Of a stretch of DNA of 34,659 nucleotides, positions 23,663-32,548 are shown piece after piece. A program made the position numbers and the translations under genes. The stretch lies in assembly GCA_947456505.1 (NCBI GenBank), contig CANGTC010000020.1, positions 1 to 34,659 of the forward strand, written 5' to 3'. This DNA comes from Beijerinckiaceae bacterium (GTDB lineage Bacteria > Pseudomonadota > Alphaproteobacteria > Rhizobiales > Beijerinckiaceae). The first letter of the stretch is position 1, and every line of letters starts with the position of its first letter. Under the pieces are notes generated by a model that saw only the letters and a list, made by a program, of their open reading frames with translations, did not search any database and had not been told where the DNA came from.

Positions 23663-23917
23663 ATGTCCGACAGTGATCATGGAAAAGCGGCCGCTGATCG
23701 CCGCCCGGTCAAGCGTGGGCAATACGCCCGCTTCGTCGTTTCCGTCGACCGCCAGATCAAGAGCAGCTTTGATACGCGCGCCGAGGCTCAGGCCGAGGCT
23801 GATCGTCTCTCCGCCAAATTCGCCAATCTGACCATCGCGGTGAACGATTCGCAGGAACCGCTCATCCGCGAATCCGAAGGTCATGAGACCGCAGGCGCTC
23901 AGGATGAGCTGTCATGA
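23663..23917 (+). CDS. Small protein of unknown function (84 aa)
   Basis: It starts [20 protein letters not shown] with GAGGA about 8 nt upstream. The middle reads [19 protein letters not shown] and then [20 protein letters not shown], a beta-then-helix pattern, and the tail is acidic. No signal peptide, membrane segment or catalytic motif is seen. Its last 19 nt overlap the 3' end of modC on the other strand. Likely paired with the preceding 81-residue protein. Confidence 0.7.
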   Translation: MSDSDHGKAAADRRPVKRGQYARFVVSVDRQIKSSFDTRAEAQAEADRLSAKFANLTIAVNDSQEPLIRESEGHETAGAQDELS

Positions 23918-25002
23918 CGTGGCGTGAGCGCCGCGCCCTTCACCTGCGCATGAACGACAAGGCCCGGCGCCAAGCCTAACTGGTCCCATGACCGGCGCGT
24001 GACGCGCGCCAGCAGATGGGCGCCTGCGCCATTTTCCCCCAGCCCCAGCACGGCGGTCATCTGATGATCGCCGCTTCGCCGCGCGTCGAGAATCCGTGCG
24101 GGCAGGATATTCACGATGGTGCTGTCCTTGGGCGTCGCCAGCGCCAGACTCACATCCCCCGCGAGAATCCGCAGCCGCCTGCGCTCGCCCACCTGCGCCT
24201 TGAGCGCGGGTACGAGAAAGACGCCCCCGGCCACCGCCAGCGTCGCCAGCCCATAGGCGGCGTCGCAGGCGATCACCTCCCCTTCCAGGCTGACCGCCGC
24301 ATCCCGCGCGCCCATGAGCGGCAGGGCGGGATCGCTCTGCATCTGCGCCAGCGGCCCTGCGCCGATCACGCGCCCCTTCGCCATCAGGATGATCTGGTCG
24401 GCGAGGCGCTCCACCTCGGCCATGTCATGGGTCACATAGAGAACCGGCAGGGACAGGCGCTCGTGGAGCTGCTCCAGAAAGGGCAGGATCTCCTCGCGCG
24501 CCGCCCGGTCGAGGGCCGAGAGGGGCTCGTCCATGAGCAGCAGACGCGGGCGCGACAGCAGCGCCCGGCCGATGGCGACCCGCTGGCGCTCCCCCCCTGA
24601 CAGGGTGAGGGGCGCGCGGTCCAGAAGCGGCGAAAGGCCAAGCAGGGCCACGGCTTCGTCAAAGCCCAGTAGCGGCTCGCCGGTGGCGGCGCGGGCGCCG
24701 AAAAGCAGATTGCCCCGCACGTTCAGATGGGAAAAGAGGCTCGCCTCCTGAAACACATAGCCGATGGGCCTTTGATGAACCGGGCGGAAGCTGGCGCCGT
24801 CCTGCCAGACATCCCCCTTGATCGCCACATGGCCTTGAGCCGCCCGGTGCAGCCCCGCGATGCAGCGCAAAACCGTGGTCTTGCCGCTCCCGGAGGGTCC
24901 GAAGATGGCGGTGACGCCCCGCCCCGGCGCCTCGAAAGCAGCGTCGAGGGTGAAGGAGCCGCGTTGATCACGCAGGCGGATCGAGATGGCGGCGTCGCTC
25001 AT
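23899..25002 (-). CDS. modC: Molybdate ABC transporter ATP-binding protein
   Basis: ModC (367 aa) powers molybdate import. Walker A GPSGSGKT is at residues 35-42, the ABC signature LSGGERQ at 134-140, Walker B LLLMDEP at 155-161, and the H-loop THD at 191-193. The C-terminal third is a Mop/TOBE-type molybdate-binding domain ([20 protein letters not shown]). The ATG overlaps the modB stop as ATGA. The frame open to 25662 is a shadow of modB. The 3' end overlaps the convergent 84-aa gene by 19 nt. Confidence 0.95.
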   Translation of the reverse strand: MSDAAISIRLRDQRGSFTLDAAFEAPGRGVTAIFGPSGSGKTTVLRCIAGLHRAAQGHVAIKGDVWQDGASFRPVHQRPIGYVFQEASLFSHLNVRGNLLFGARAATGEPLLGFDEAVALLGLSPLLDRAPLTLSGGERQRVAIGRALLSRPRLLLMDEPLSALDRAAREEILPFLEQLHERLSLPVLYVTHDMAEVERLADQIILMAKGRVIGAGPLAQMQSDPALPLMGARDAAVSLEGEVIACDAAYGLATLAVAGGVFLVPALKAQVGERRRLRILAGDVSLALATPKDSTIVNILPARILDARRSGDHQMTAVLGLGENGAGAHLLARVTRRSWDQLGLAPGLVVHAQVKGAALTPRHDSSS

Positions 25003-25685
25003 GGTGCGAGCCTTCCCATGCGCTTCTCCACAAAGCTCATGGCGAGGATCACCACGAAGGAGAAGACCACCATGCCAGCCGCCAGCGCATGGGCCTCGGG
25101 CCACCTTGAGGTCTCGACAAAATCGAAGATCGCCACCGACAGGACCTTGGTGACCCCGGGAATATTGCCGCCGATCATCAGCACCACGCCAAATTCCCCC
25201 ACCGTATGGGCGAAGCCCAGAATCGCGCCGGTGAGGAAACCGGGCCGGGCCAGCGGAACCGCCACGCACCAGAAGGCCCGCCAGGGCGAGGCCCGCAGTG
25301 TCGCCGCCGCCTCCATGGGCCGATCCCCCATGGCCGCGAAGGCGTTGCGGATGGGCTGCACCACGAAGGGCAGGGAATAGAGCACAGAGCCAATCACGAG
25401 GCCCGCGAAGGAGAAGGCAAGAGTGCGCGCGCCCCAGAGCGCGGCGATGGCGCCGCCGGGGCCATCGGGGCCAAGCATGACCAGCAGATAGAAACCCAGC
25501 ACCGTCGGCGGCAGCACCAGCGGCAGGGCGACCACGGCGGCGACGATCTGCGCCCACCAACTGCGCGAGCGCGCCAGCCACCAGGCGACGGGCGTGGCCA
25601 CGATCAGCAGGATCGCGGTGGTCAGGCTCGCCAGCTCCAGGGTGAGGATGATGGGGCGCCATATGTCGGGGGAGAGGCCGAACAT
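24999..25685 (-). CDS. modB: Molybdate ABC transporter permease
   Basis: ModB (228 aa) is the inner-membrane channel of the ModABC importer, working as a dimer. It has about five helices and the cytoplasmic EAA loop [26 protein letters not shown] that docks on Mod[18 protein letters not shown] and [18 protein letters not shown] are family hallmarks (here [17 protein letters not shown]). The start at 25685 ([10 protein letters not shown]) lies 1 nt after the modA stop; the upstream alternative at 25709 would overlap modA. Confidence 0.95.
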   Translation of the reverse strand: MFGLSPDIWRPIILTLELASLTTAILLIVATPVAWWLARSRSWWAQIVAAVVALPLVLPPTVLGFYLLVMLGPDGPGGAIAALWGARTLAFSFAGLVIGSVLYSLPFVVQPIRNAFAAMGDRPMEAAATLRASPWRAFWCVAVPLARPGFLTGAILGFAHTVGEFGVVLMIGGNIPGVTKVLSVAIFDFVETSRWPEAHALAAGMVVFSFVVILAMSFVEKRMGRLAP

Positions 25686-25686
25686 G

Positions 25687-26433
25687 TCAGTTCGCCACCC
25701 CCGCCTCATAGCCGTAACGCTCGATGATGGCGCGGGCCTGCGGGCCCTTCAGAAAGGCGAGGAAGGCGTGGGCGGCCTCATTCGCCGCGCCGGACTTGAG
25801 CAGCGCCGCGTCCTGCCGAATGGGCTTATAGAGGGAGGCTGGAACCAGCCAGCGGCTCCCATCGCTGCGATCAATCACCTGCGACAGGGCGACGAAGGCC
25901 AGCTCCGCATTGCCGGTTTCCGCGAACTGGAAGGTCTGGGCGATGCTGGCGCCCTGCACCAGGCGGGGCGAGAGGTCATCGTAAAGTTTCAGCGCTTTCA
26001 GGGTCTCGATGGCCGCGCCGCCATAGGGGGCGGAGGCCGGATTGGCGATGGCGATCTTGCCGGGCCCGCCCGCCCGCAGCGCAGCCTCGCCCTGCGCGGC
26101 GCGCCCATCCCGGCTCCACAGGGCGAGCCTGCCGATGGCGTAGGTGAAGCGCGTCTCGCCCAAAGCGAGGCCCGCCGTCACAGCCTGCTGCGGCCGCTCC
26201 TCATCGGCCGAGAGCAGCACCTCATAGGGGGCTCCTTGCGTGATCTGCGCATAAAGCGCCCCCGAGGCGCCGAAGCTCAGCACGACATCATGGCCGCTGG
26301 CCGCCTTGAAGGCGCGCGCGATTTCCTGCGCGGCCTGCGTGAAATTGGCGGCCGCCGCCACATGGGTGGAGCCCGCCCGTGCGGGCAGGGCGACGAGGGT
26401 CAGGGTCAAGGCCAGGGCGAAAATGCGCATCAT
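25687..26433 (-). CDS. modA: Molybdate-binding periplasmic protein
   Basis: ModA (248 aa) captures molybdate (and usually tungstate) in the periplasm. A signal peptide covers residues 1-20 with cleavage expected after ARA. The mature protein starts [19 protein letters not shown], then [27 protein letters not shown], the typical oxyanion-binding face. A later segment, [21 protein letters not shown], is also typical. Two start ATGs are adjacent (26433 and 26430). It lies 6 nt after modE and 1 nt before modB in one operon. Confidence 0.95.
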   Translation of the reverse strand: MMRIFALALTLTLVALPARAGSTHVAAAANFTQAAQEIARAFKAASGHDVVLSFGASGALYAQITQGAPYEVLLSADEERPQQAVTAGLALGETRFTYAIGRLALWSRDGRAAQGEAALRAGGPGKIAIANPASAPYGGAAIETLKALKLYDDLSPRLVQGASIAQTFQFAETGNAELAFVALSQVIDRSDGSRWLVPASLYKPIRQDAALLKSGAANEAAHAFLAFLKGPQARAIIERYGYEAGVAN

Positions 26434-26439
26434 GGCCCC

Positions 26440-27231
26440 TCAATCAATCGCCAGAATGACATGGGCGGAATCGAAGAGCGCCCGCAGGCGCACCCCCGGT
26501 TCAATCTTCAGGGCCTGCGCGCTATGGGCGGTGATATGGGCGGCGAGGGTCTTGCCATCGCCGATGTCGATGATGACTTCCGCGCTCAGGGGCGATGTCT
26601 CGCAGCGCAGCGCCACCCCCGCGATGGCGTTGCGGGCGGAGACCTTCAGGCCCGGCTCATCCAGCGCCACCATCACGAAGGGCGCCTTGATCAGGACGAT
26701 GGCCTCGCGCCCCACGCAGAGGCCGAGCTCGCGCAGGCTGGCGTTGGTGACATGGGCGTAGATGACCGTGTCCTGCGACACCTGAACCGCCACCTCCGCC
26801 TGCAGCTGGTCGGCCTCGATATGGGTCACGACCCCCCGCAGGGCGTTGCGCGCGCTTGTCTTCATGAGAAATCCCGCCATGAGGTTGAGGGGTGACACGC
26901 CGCTGCCCGCCAGATCGGGCTCCAGCAGGCGCACCACTCGCGCCATCTCCGCCTCCATGCGGGCGAAGGCCTCGATCACCTTGAGGCCCGTGGGGGTGAG
27001 GACCGCGCCCCCACCGCTCGCCCCGCCTGCGCGGGTGACGAGCAGGGGTTGGCCGAACAGATTGGCCATGGCGTCCAGCGCATCCCAGGCGGCCTTGTAG
27101 CTGAGGCCCATGGCCTTCGCCCCCGCCGTGATGCTCCCCTCCCGCGCCACCGCCTGCAACAGCTTGATGCGCTCGCGCCCAATGGAGGGCGAGGTCTCGC
27201 TCTTGAGGGAAATGGAGGCTTCGATGGTCAC
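26440..27231 (-). CDS. modE: Molybdate-dependent transcriptional regulator ModE
   Basis: ModE (263 aa, the size of the E. coli protein) has an N-terminal winged helix-turn-helix at about residues 18-110 (LLQAVAREGSITAGAKAMG, then YKAAWDALDAMANLFGQPLL). Two C-terminal Mop domains that bind molybdate lie at about 125-185 and 197-261. With molybdate bound, ModE is known to repress mod operons. It is the first gene of modE-modA-modB-modC, and a dyad resembling the ModE box lies 9 nt upstream of its ATG, which suggests the regulator represses its own operon. Confidence 0.95.
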   Translation of the reverse strand: MTIEASISLKSETSPSIGRERIKLLQAVAREGSITAGAKAMGLSYKAAWDALDAMANLFGQPLLVTRAGGASGGGAVLTPTGLKVIEAFARMEAEMARVVRLLEPDLAGSGVSPLNLMAGFLMKTSARNALRGVVTHIEADQLQAEVAVQVSQDTVIYAHVTNASLRELGLCVGREAIVLIKAPFVMVALDEPGLKVSARNAIAGVALRCETSPLSAEVIIDIGDGKTLAAHITAHSAQALKIEPGVRLRALFDSAHVILAID

Positions 27232-27542
27232 GGGCGAGCCATTATGTAGTTCAACTATATAACGCTAATGACGCCCCGTGCCTTCGTCAATACCCCCCTC
27301 CCCAGGCGCTGCGTCACTCTTTCCCACTGAATTTGCTTGTGCCGCAGCGGAAGACTGCCACAATGGGAATCAGTGGCGACCACCAGCGCCCGCAGATTTC
27401 CAGAACAGCCGTCGAGGTCCCCTCTGACTGACCCGGCTGGGCCGGGACCGCAACAGGCAGCGGTTCCGGCCACCCCATTCCCCGCAGGAACCCCGATCCA
27501 GCTTCGCCGTTATCCCGCATCGGGACCACCGGGGACGCCGCC
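27232..27542. other. Intergenic region between modE and a secreted-protein gene
   Basis: About 310 bp divide divergent genes. It contains the ModE-box-like dyad next to modE and otherwise GC-rich DNA. Short frames on both strands are present but none has a good start or domain pattern. I looked for cobalamin and molybdenum cofactor riboswitch cores and saw none that I can support. Confidence 0.4.
27240..27264. promoter_or_regulatory. ModE-box-like operator upstream of modE
   Basis: CATTATGTAG and CTATATAACG form an imperfect inverted repeat (8 of 10 pairs) around a 5-bp centre. On the minus strand it reads CGTTATATAG...CTACATAATG, close to the known E. coli ModE site built from TATATAACG half-sites. 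It overlaps the region where the modE promoter -10 should be. Confidence 0.72.
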
Positions 27543-27863
27543 ATGAGCCTCAACACACGCAAAAGTCTGATCGCGCTCGCCTTCGCCACCCTCGCCGTAG
27601 CGCCCGCAGCCGCCATGCCCCTCGGCTGGCCCTCCAATGGGCCCAATTGCGGGGTCGTGGCTCATGTGCCCATGCGCGATCTCTGGCTCGGGCATTTTGC
27701 TGGCGGGCGCTGGGTGCGCGACATCTTTGGCGCGAAAGCCATGGATTGGCGCGACGAATACGTCTGCTTCCCCACGCTTGCCGGATGCCAGACATGGCGA
27801 AAGAGCATGGGCAGGGCCTTTAATCAGATCGAGGGCTATCGTACCTGTGTGCGCATCAGATGA
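27543..27863 (+). CDS. Small secreted protein with four cysteines, unknown function
   Basis: A 106-residue protein with a clear signal peptide (MSLNTRKSLIALAFATLAVA, cleavage likely after AAA near residue 24). The mature part of about 80 residues has cysteines at 36, 75, 82 and 102, which could form two disulfides in the periplasm. It is Trp-rich (WPSNG, DLWLGHF, GRWVRD, MDWRDE, QTWRK). No family is recognised. It is followed 26 nt later by an SDR gene on the same strand. Confidence 0.72.
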   Translation: MSLNTRKSLIALAFATLAVAPAAAMPLGWPSNGPNCGVVAHVPMRDLWLGHFAGGRWVRDIFGAKAMDWRDEYVCFPTLAGCQTWRKSMGRAFNQIEGYRTCVRIR

Positions 27864-27889
27864 TCCACGCCGCCCGCAGGAGCTAACCC

Positions 27890-28681
27890 ATGGACGCACA
27901 TCGCCCCGTCGTTCTCGTCACCGGCGCCTCTGGCGGCATCGGGGCGGATCTCGCCCGGGTTTTCGCTCGCGAGGGGCATGATCTCGCCCTCGTCGCCCGC
28001 TCCGGCGACAAGCTGGAGGCGCTGGCGGGGGAGATCGAGGCCATGGGTCGCACGCGTCCCTTCACCCTCAGCCTCGACCTCGCCGAGCATCAGGCCTGCG
28101 AAGTCCTGGCTCTGGCGCTGGACGAGGCGGGGCTCACGCCTTCCACGCTCGTCAACAACGCAGGCTTCGGCCTTGCGGGCCGCGCCGCCATGCTGGAGCG
28201 GGCAGGCCAGATCGAGATGATCGACCTCAACATTCGCGCGCTCACCGAACTGACCCTGCGCTTCCTGCCGGCCGTCATCGCCGGGCGGGGGCGCATCATG
28301 AATGTGGCCTCGGTGGCGGGCTTTCTGCCGGGGCCGGGCATGGCGGTCTATTACGCCACCAAGGCCTATGTGGTGTCCCTCAGTCAGGCGCTTTCACAGG
28401 AGCTGGAGGGGGCGGGCGTCACCGTCACCGCGCTCTGCCCCGGCGTCACCGCCACGGATTTTCACGCGCGGGCGGGGCTCGACGCCAGCCTTCTGAAACA
28501 TATGCCCGGCATGTCCTCGAAGGTGGTGGCGGAGGCGGGTTACGCTGGTCTGATGAAGGGCCGCAGGCTCGTGGTGCCCGGTCTCTTCAACAAGCTCGTC
28601 ACGGGGCTCGTGCCCCTCATGCCCAATGGATTGCTGCTGCCGGTCATGGGACGCCTGCAGGATCGGCGAAAGGGGCGATAA
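27890..28681 (+). CDS. Short-chain dehydrogenase/reductase
   Basis: A 263-residue classical SDR. The cofactor site is VTGASGGIGADLARVFAREG at about residues 9-28. LVNNAGFGLAGRAAMLE is the NNAG motif, catalytic Ser is in NVASVAGFLPGPGMAVY and Tyr/Lys in YYATKAYVVSLSQAL. The segment TALCPGVTATDFHARAG is usual for the DltE/YqjQ-like branch. The C-terminal hydrophobic stretch (LVTGLVPLMPNGLLLPVMG) may touch the membrane. AGGAGCTAACCC before the ATG is the ribosome site. The substrate is unknown. Confidence 0.9.
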   Translation: MDAHRPVVLVTGASGGIGADLARVFAREGHDLALVARSGDKLEALAGEIEAMGRTRPFTLSLDLAEHQACEVLALALDEAGLTPSTLVNNAGFGLAGRAAMLERAGQIEMIDLNIRALTELTLRFLPAVIAGRGRIMNVASVAGFLPGPGMAVYYATKAYVVSLSQALSQELEGAGVTVTALCPGVTATDFHARAGLDASLLKHMPGMSSKVVAEAGYAGLMKGRRLVVPGLFNKLVTGLVPLMPNGLLLPVMGRLQDRRKGR

Positions 28682-28775
28682 TTTTCGCCTCATCAGATTA
28701 CAAAAATAAGACCTTCCGCATTTTCACCGTCTTTTCGCCTTGACCATTCTTTGTTGCAGCGCAAAACTCTGATTC

Positions 28776-29519
28776 ATGGATTTTCACTGCGATTCACGAT
28801 CCGCCAAGGGGCGGATCCTCGTGGTTCTCCATCAGGAGCAATCCACGCCAGGGCGTGTCGGGCGGCTGCTCGCATCGCGCGGATACCAGCTCGACATGCG
28901 TCGCCCCGTGCTCGGCGATCCCCTGCCATCCCGTCTGCGGGACTATGCGGGCGTGGTGATCTTCGGCGGGCCGATGAGCGCGAATGAAGATTGCGATTTC
29001 ATTCATCAGGAGATGGACCTCATCGGCGTCGCGCTGAAGGAGGATGTGCCCTATCTCGGCCTGTGCCTGGGCGCGCAACTCATGGCGCGGCATCTGGGCC
29101 ATCGGGTCTATGAGCATCACGAGGGCCGGGCCGAGATCGGCTATTACCCCATCCGCCCTACGGACGCTGCGCACCAGCTCTGCCCGAGCCCCTTTCCTGA
29201 CACGGTCTATCAATGGCATCGGGAGGGCTTCGATCTGCCCACGGGCGCGCGCCTGCTGGCGGAGGGCGATGATTTCGCCGTGCAGGGCTGCTCATTGGGC
29301 AAGGCCTTCGGCTTCCAGTTCCACCCGGAGGTCACCTACGCCATGATGTGCCGCTGGACCGTGAAAGCGGCTGAACGCATGAGCGCGCCGGGCGCCCGCC
29401 TGCCGCACCAGCACCTCTGGGGCTGGCACCAGCACGACGGGCCGGTGGCGCGATGGATCGACGCCTTTCTGGGGCGTTGGTTGAAGGGCGGCGATGCGGG
29501 GATGGTGGCGGCGCAGTGA
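28776..29519 (+). CDS. Class I glutamine amidotransferase (GMP synthase GATase-like)
   Basis: A 247-residue stand-alone GATase domain. The nucleophile Cys97 lies in LGLCLGAQLMARHLGH, and the partner His183-Glu185 in FQFHPEVTY. The N-terminal GGPMSANEDCDFIHQEM is typical of the COG0518-like group. Such proteins normally release ammonia from glutamine for a partner enzyme, or act as gamma-glutamyl hydrolases; no synthase partner is adjacent. It runs convergent to the CAP lipoprotein gene with a 4-nt gap. Confidence 0.9.
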   Translation: MDFHCDSRSAKGRILVVLHQEQSTPGRVGRLLASRGYQLDMRRPVLGDPLPSRLRDYAGVVIFGGPMSANEDCDFIHQEMDLIGVALKEDVPYLGLCLGAQLMARHLGHRVYEHHEGRAEIGYYPIRPTDAAHQLCPSPFPDTVYQWHREGFDLPTGARLLAEGDDFAVQGCSLGKAFGFQFHPEVTYAMMCRWTVKAAERMSAPGARLPHQHLWGWHQHDGPVARWIDAFLGRWLKGGDAGMVAAQ

Positions 29520-29523
29520 GCTC

Positions 29524-30042
29524 TCAGTCGCTCATCACCAACGCCCAGAACACCTTGTACTTCGTGCCCGGCGCATAGGCGCTGGCGATGCCCATGCGGC
29601 GCATCTTGCCGTTCAGCAGGTTCTCGTTGTGCGGTCGCGAGTTGCGCCAGCCGGAGATGGCGTCGGCCAGGGTATGATAGCCCGCCGAGATATTCTCCAC
29701 CGCCATGGAATGCTGCAGCCCCGAACCATCCAGTCGCTTCTGCAATGTGCCGCGCACTTCATGGCTCATGGAGTCCGCCGCCGCCATGGCCTCCGCCTGC
29801 TTCTGCGCTTCGGCTTGCAGGATCGGATCAAGGGATACGGTCGAGAGGCCGTTGTTGCGACGATAGATCGAGATCAGATCACGCGCCGCCACCGTGTCCA
29901 CCTTCGCGTCGCGAGAGGCCATGGAAAGATAGAAACTGGGCTGTCCTGTGGGGATGTCGAGCGGTTTTTCGGCGCAGGCGGCGAGGCTCAGGAAGGCGGT
30001 CAGGGCGGTCAGGCGGACGGTTAGATTGCGCATGTTTCTCAT
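29524..30042 (-). CDS. CAP-domain (SCP/PR-1-like) lipoprotein
   Basis: A 172-residue protein with a lipoprotein signal (LSLAAC, lipidated Cys23), so it is probably anchored to a membrane facing the periplasm. The CAP domain shows LDPILQAEAQKQAEAMAAADSMSHEV, AVENISAGYHTLADAISGWRNSRPHNENLLNGKMRRMGI and a final strand. The His and Glu of the usual cavity (SHE, VEN, PHNENLL) are present. Bacterial CAP proteins are little characterised, with some links to cell wall or calcium. Starts at 30042 and 30033 are both possible. It follows the MscS gene by 11 nt, likely in one transcript. Confidence 0.9.
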   Translation of the reverse strand: MRNMRNLTVRLTALTAFLSLAACAEKPLDIPTGQPSFYLSMASRDAKVDTVAARDLISIYRRNNGLSTVSLDPILQAEAQKQAEAMAAADSMSHEVRGTLQKRLDGSGLQHSMAVENISAGYHTLADAISGWRNSRPHNENLLNGKMRRMGIASAYAPGTKYKVFWALVMSD

Positions 30043-30053
30043 TTCTACGGGGA

Positions 30054-32501
30054 TCAGGATTTGGCTTTGGGCAAGGCGTCGAGGGCGGCTTGCAGCCGCT
30101 CGAGCCCTGCGATGGCGATGGTGGGCGGCGCTGCGGCGGGCGGGGTGAATTCGATGCCCGCCGCCTTGAAGCGTTTGAAGATGTCGAAATGCAGATCGCT
30201 CTTCACCCGACCGGAGGTTTCGACGTCAGCCACAAAGCACATCAGCTCGAATTTCAGCAGGGTCTCCGTCATGCCCACGAAGGAGACGAAGGGGGCGGGA
30301 ATTCGCAGCACCAGTTCATTGGCTTTCGCGCAGGCGATGAGCGTGTCGCGCACCACTTCGGGATCGGCGCTCATGTGGACGTTGATGGGGATCTTGATGC
30401 GCCCGGTCTTGTCGCCGCGCACCCAGTTCTTCACCACGCCGGTGACGAGGTTGGAGTTGGGTACGATCATGGTGGCGCGGTCGAAGGTTTCGATCTCCGT
30501 CGAGCGCACATTGATGCGCCTGACATAGCCCTGCTCCTCGCCCAGCACCACCCAGTCGCCCACGCGGATGGCGCGCTCCCACAGCAGGATGAGACCCGAG
30601 ACGAAATTGTTGACGATGGATTGCAGACCAAAGCCGATGCCGACCGACAGGGCGCCCGCGACAATCGCCAGCTTGTCGAAACTCAGCCCCATATAGCCAA
30701 GCCCCGCAGCTGCGGCGATGACGAAGCCGATATAGCCGACGCTGGTGCGGATGGAGTTGCGCAGGCCCGCGTCAAGCTGGGTGCGCGGCAGCAGCGTCGA
30801 TTCCAGCCAGTGCTGGAAGCCGCGCGTCAGGGCGAAGCCGATGGCGAAGAGCAGCACCGAGACGATGATGCCCGAGAGGGAGATCGTCACATCCCCCACC
30901 TTGAAGCCGAAGAAGGCGGCGCGGATGCTGGAGAACATGTCGTCGGATTCGACGCCCCAGGGCGCCAGCGCCAGCATGACGGCGGCGGTGATGAGCCCCA
31001 GCTGGGCCGCCCCCGCCAGCAGCACCGACCATTGGTCGAGAGACTCGCGCCGCAGGCCAAGGCTGACCATCAGCGCCCGCCCCACGCGGGCCTGGGGCTG
31101 CAGGCCCTGGCCGATGGATTCGCGCGCCAGCTCCAGCAGCAAATAGAGCCCGCTGCCAATGAAGGTCACCCAGACCACCTGCTCCACAAGGAAGGCGGCG
31201 AAGGACACATAACCGACGAGCGTGGCGAGGATGATGGCCGCCACGCAGGCCCAGATGGCGAGGCGCATGGGCCCATACCAGTCGCGCTTGGGCGCCAGTT
31301 TCGGCCCCAGGCAGAGGTCCTCTTCGTCGGGCGGTTGAACGATGCCCTGCAAGCCTGCGGCGAGCATCCCGGCGACGATCAGCCCCGACAGACCGCGCAA
31401 GGCGACCGACAGGGCGAGGCCCGCGCCGATCACCTCGATCACCGCCTCCATCACCTTCTCGGCGGAAACGAAGATCGCCACCGAGAGGGCGAGCCGGGCC
31501 AGCCGGTCCACGGTCTTGTCGCTGAGATCCAGCAGGCGCCAATGAGGCAGGCCGGGCGCCAGCAGCCCGCGCGCGATGGCCAGCGTGATCGCCACCCGCG
31601 CCACCCCGTCCGACAGACTGGCGACGAGGGGCTCCAGCCGCATGTTGAAGAGGCCGAGGCCCCGCCACAGGCCAATCAGGAGGGTCATGGCGACCATGGG
31701 CGCGAAGGCGACGGAGATGGTGACCCAAATGGCCCCCCGCGCCTTGGTGAAGGCGTTCACCTCCACTTTGGCGGGATCGCGGCGGACCACGCGGCGCTGC
31801 AGTTTCAGCACGGTGACGTAACCGAGCGCGATGGCGAGCGTTCCCGCCAGAAAGCCGAGCATGGCCCAGCCTTCGAGCCTTGTGGTCGCCGCGCTCCACC
31901 AGGCGCCGGAAATGATCCCGAGCGCTCGCAGGTCAGCCGGCGCCTCGCGCCAGATGGAACCCCAGAGGCTCGGGCTCAGAATGCTGGAGCTGCGCGCCAG
32001 CAGGGTGCGGGTGAAGAGGTCGCGCCGAAGCGACAGAATGGTTGCGGAGGCCTGATCAAGCCGCACCGAGAGCAGCCTGGCCCGTTTCACGGCGGCGTCG
32101 GCCTCCTCGAACTGCTTTTGCAGGCCTTCGCGTTCGGCGGCCACGGCGGGCGCCTCCGGGGGCGCCTTGTCGGCCGGCTTGGGGCCGAGCTGCTCCAATT
32201 GCTCGCGAGCGGCGTCGAGCTTGGGCGTCAGGTCGTCCAGCGCGCTCTTGAGGTTGGCGTTCAGCGGCTCGATATTGGCGCGCAGCTCCAGCAGGGCGGC
32301 GTCGCTGAGCTCGCGCTTGCCCAGGGCCTGCTCGATCTGCTCGATGTTGGCGCGCACGCCATCGAGCTTCTGGGCGGAGGCCGAAACGGGAGCCGGCGCC
32401 TGCGCGAAGGAGAGGGTGGCTCCCAGCGCGAGCGCAAGGGCGCACAGGATGAGACGAAACGAACGAATCAAAGGCTGATGCTCCAGGACCAGTGGGTCCA
32501 T
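30054..32501 (-). CDS. Large MscS-family mechanosensitive channel (DUF3772 type)
   Basis: An 815-residue protein with a signal-like N-terminus (FRLILCALALALGATLSFAQA). A periplasmic coiled-coil-rich region of about 150 residues of DUF3772 type follows, then about ten membrane helices. The MscS pore and beta domain are at about residues 600-770. The pore-lining helix region reads IVAGALSVGIGFGLQSIVNNF, followed by SGLILLWERAIRVGDWVVLGEEQGYVRRI and IVPNSNLVTGVVKNW. MscS-type channels open under membrane tension to release solutes. The size resembles MscK/MscM-like channels rather than short MscS. Confidence 0.92.
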   Translation of the reverse strand: MDPLVLEHQPLIRSFRLILCALALALGATLSFAQAPAPVSASAQKLDGVRANIEQIEQALGKRELSDAALLELRANIEPLNANLKSALDDLTPKLDAAREQLEQLGPKPADKAPPEAPAVAAEREGLQKQFEEADAAVKRARLLSVRLDQASATILSLRRDLFTRTLLARSSSILSPSLWGSIWREAPADLRALGIISGAWWSAATTRLEGWAMLGFLAGTLAIALGYVTVLKLQRRVVRRDPAKVEVNAFTKARGAIWVTISVAFAPMVAMTLLIGLWRGLGLFNMRLEPLVASLSDGVARVAITLAIARGLLAPGLPHWRLLDLSDKTVDRLARLALSVAIFVSAEKVMEAVIEVIGAGLALSVALRGLSGLIVAGMLAAGLQGIVQPPDEEDLCLGPKLAPKRDWYGPMRLAIWACVAAIILATLVGYVSFAAFLVEQVVWVTFIGSGLYLLLELARESIGQGLQPQARVGRALMVSLGLRRESLDQWSVLLAGAAQLGLITAAVMLALAPWGVESDDMFSSIRAAFFGFKVGDVTISLSGIIVSVLLFAIGFALTRGFQHWLESTLLPRTQLDAGLRNSIRTSVGYIGFVIAAAAGLGYMGLSFDKLAIVAGALSVGIGFGLQSIVNNFVSGLILLWERAIRVGDWVVLGEEQGYVRRINVRSTEIETFDRATMIVPNSNLVTGVVKNWVRGDKTGRIKIPINVHMSADPEVVRDTLIACAKANELVLRIPAPFVSFVGMTETLLKFELMCFVADVETSGRVKSDLHFDIFKRFKAAGIEFTPPAAAPPTIAIAGLERLQAALDALPKAKS

Positions 32502-32548
32502 ATTAGCTGAGTCGGGCCATTTCGCGGCCAGAGCTTGTGTTTTGGCGC

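Noticed and set aside
27255-27540. Possible riboswitch or gene remnant in the modE/secreted-protein gap
   Set aside because: GCCACTG-like letters occur, but the other conserved parts of a cobalamin riboswitch are missing, and no conserved reading frame is seen.
28740-28768. TTGACC-N17-AAAACT as a promoter for the amidotransferase gene
   Set aside because: The -10 is poor and lies only 7 nt from the start codon, so it is not convincing.
29745-32510. A 921-codon open frame on the plus strand
   Set aside because: It is antisense to the MscS-family channel gene. Its composition is low-complexity (Gly, His, Gln, Arg, Asp) with no domain, as expected from the complementary strand of GC-rich coding DNA.
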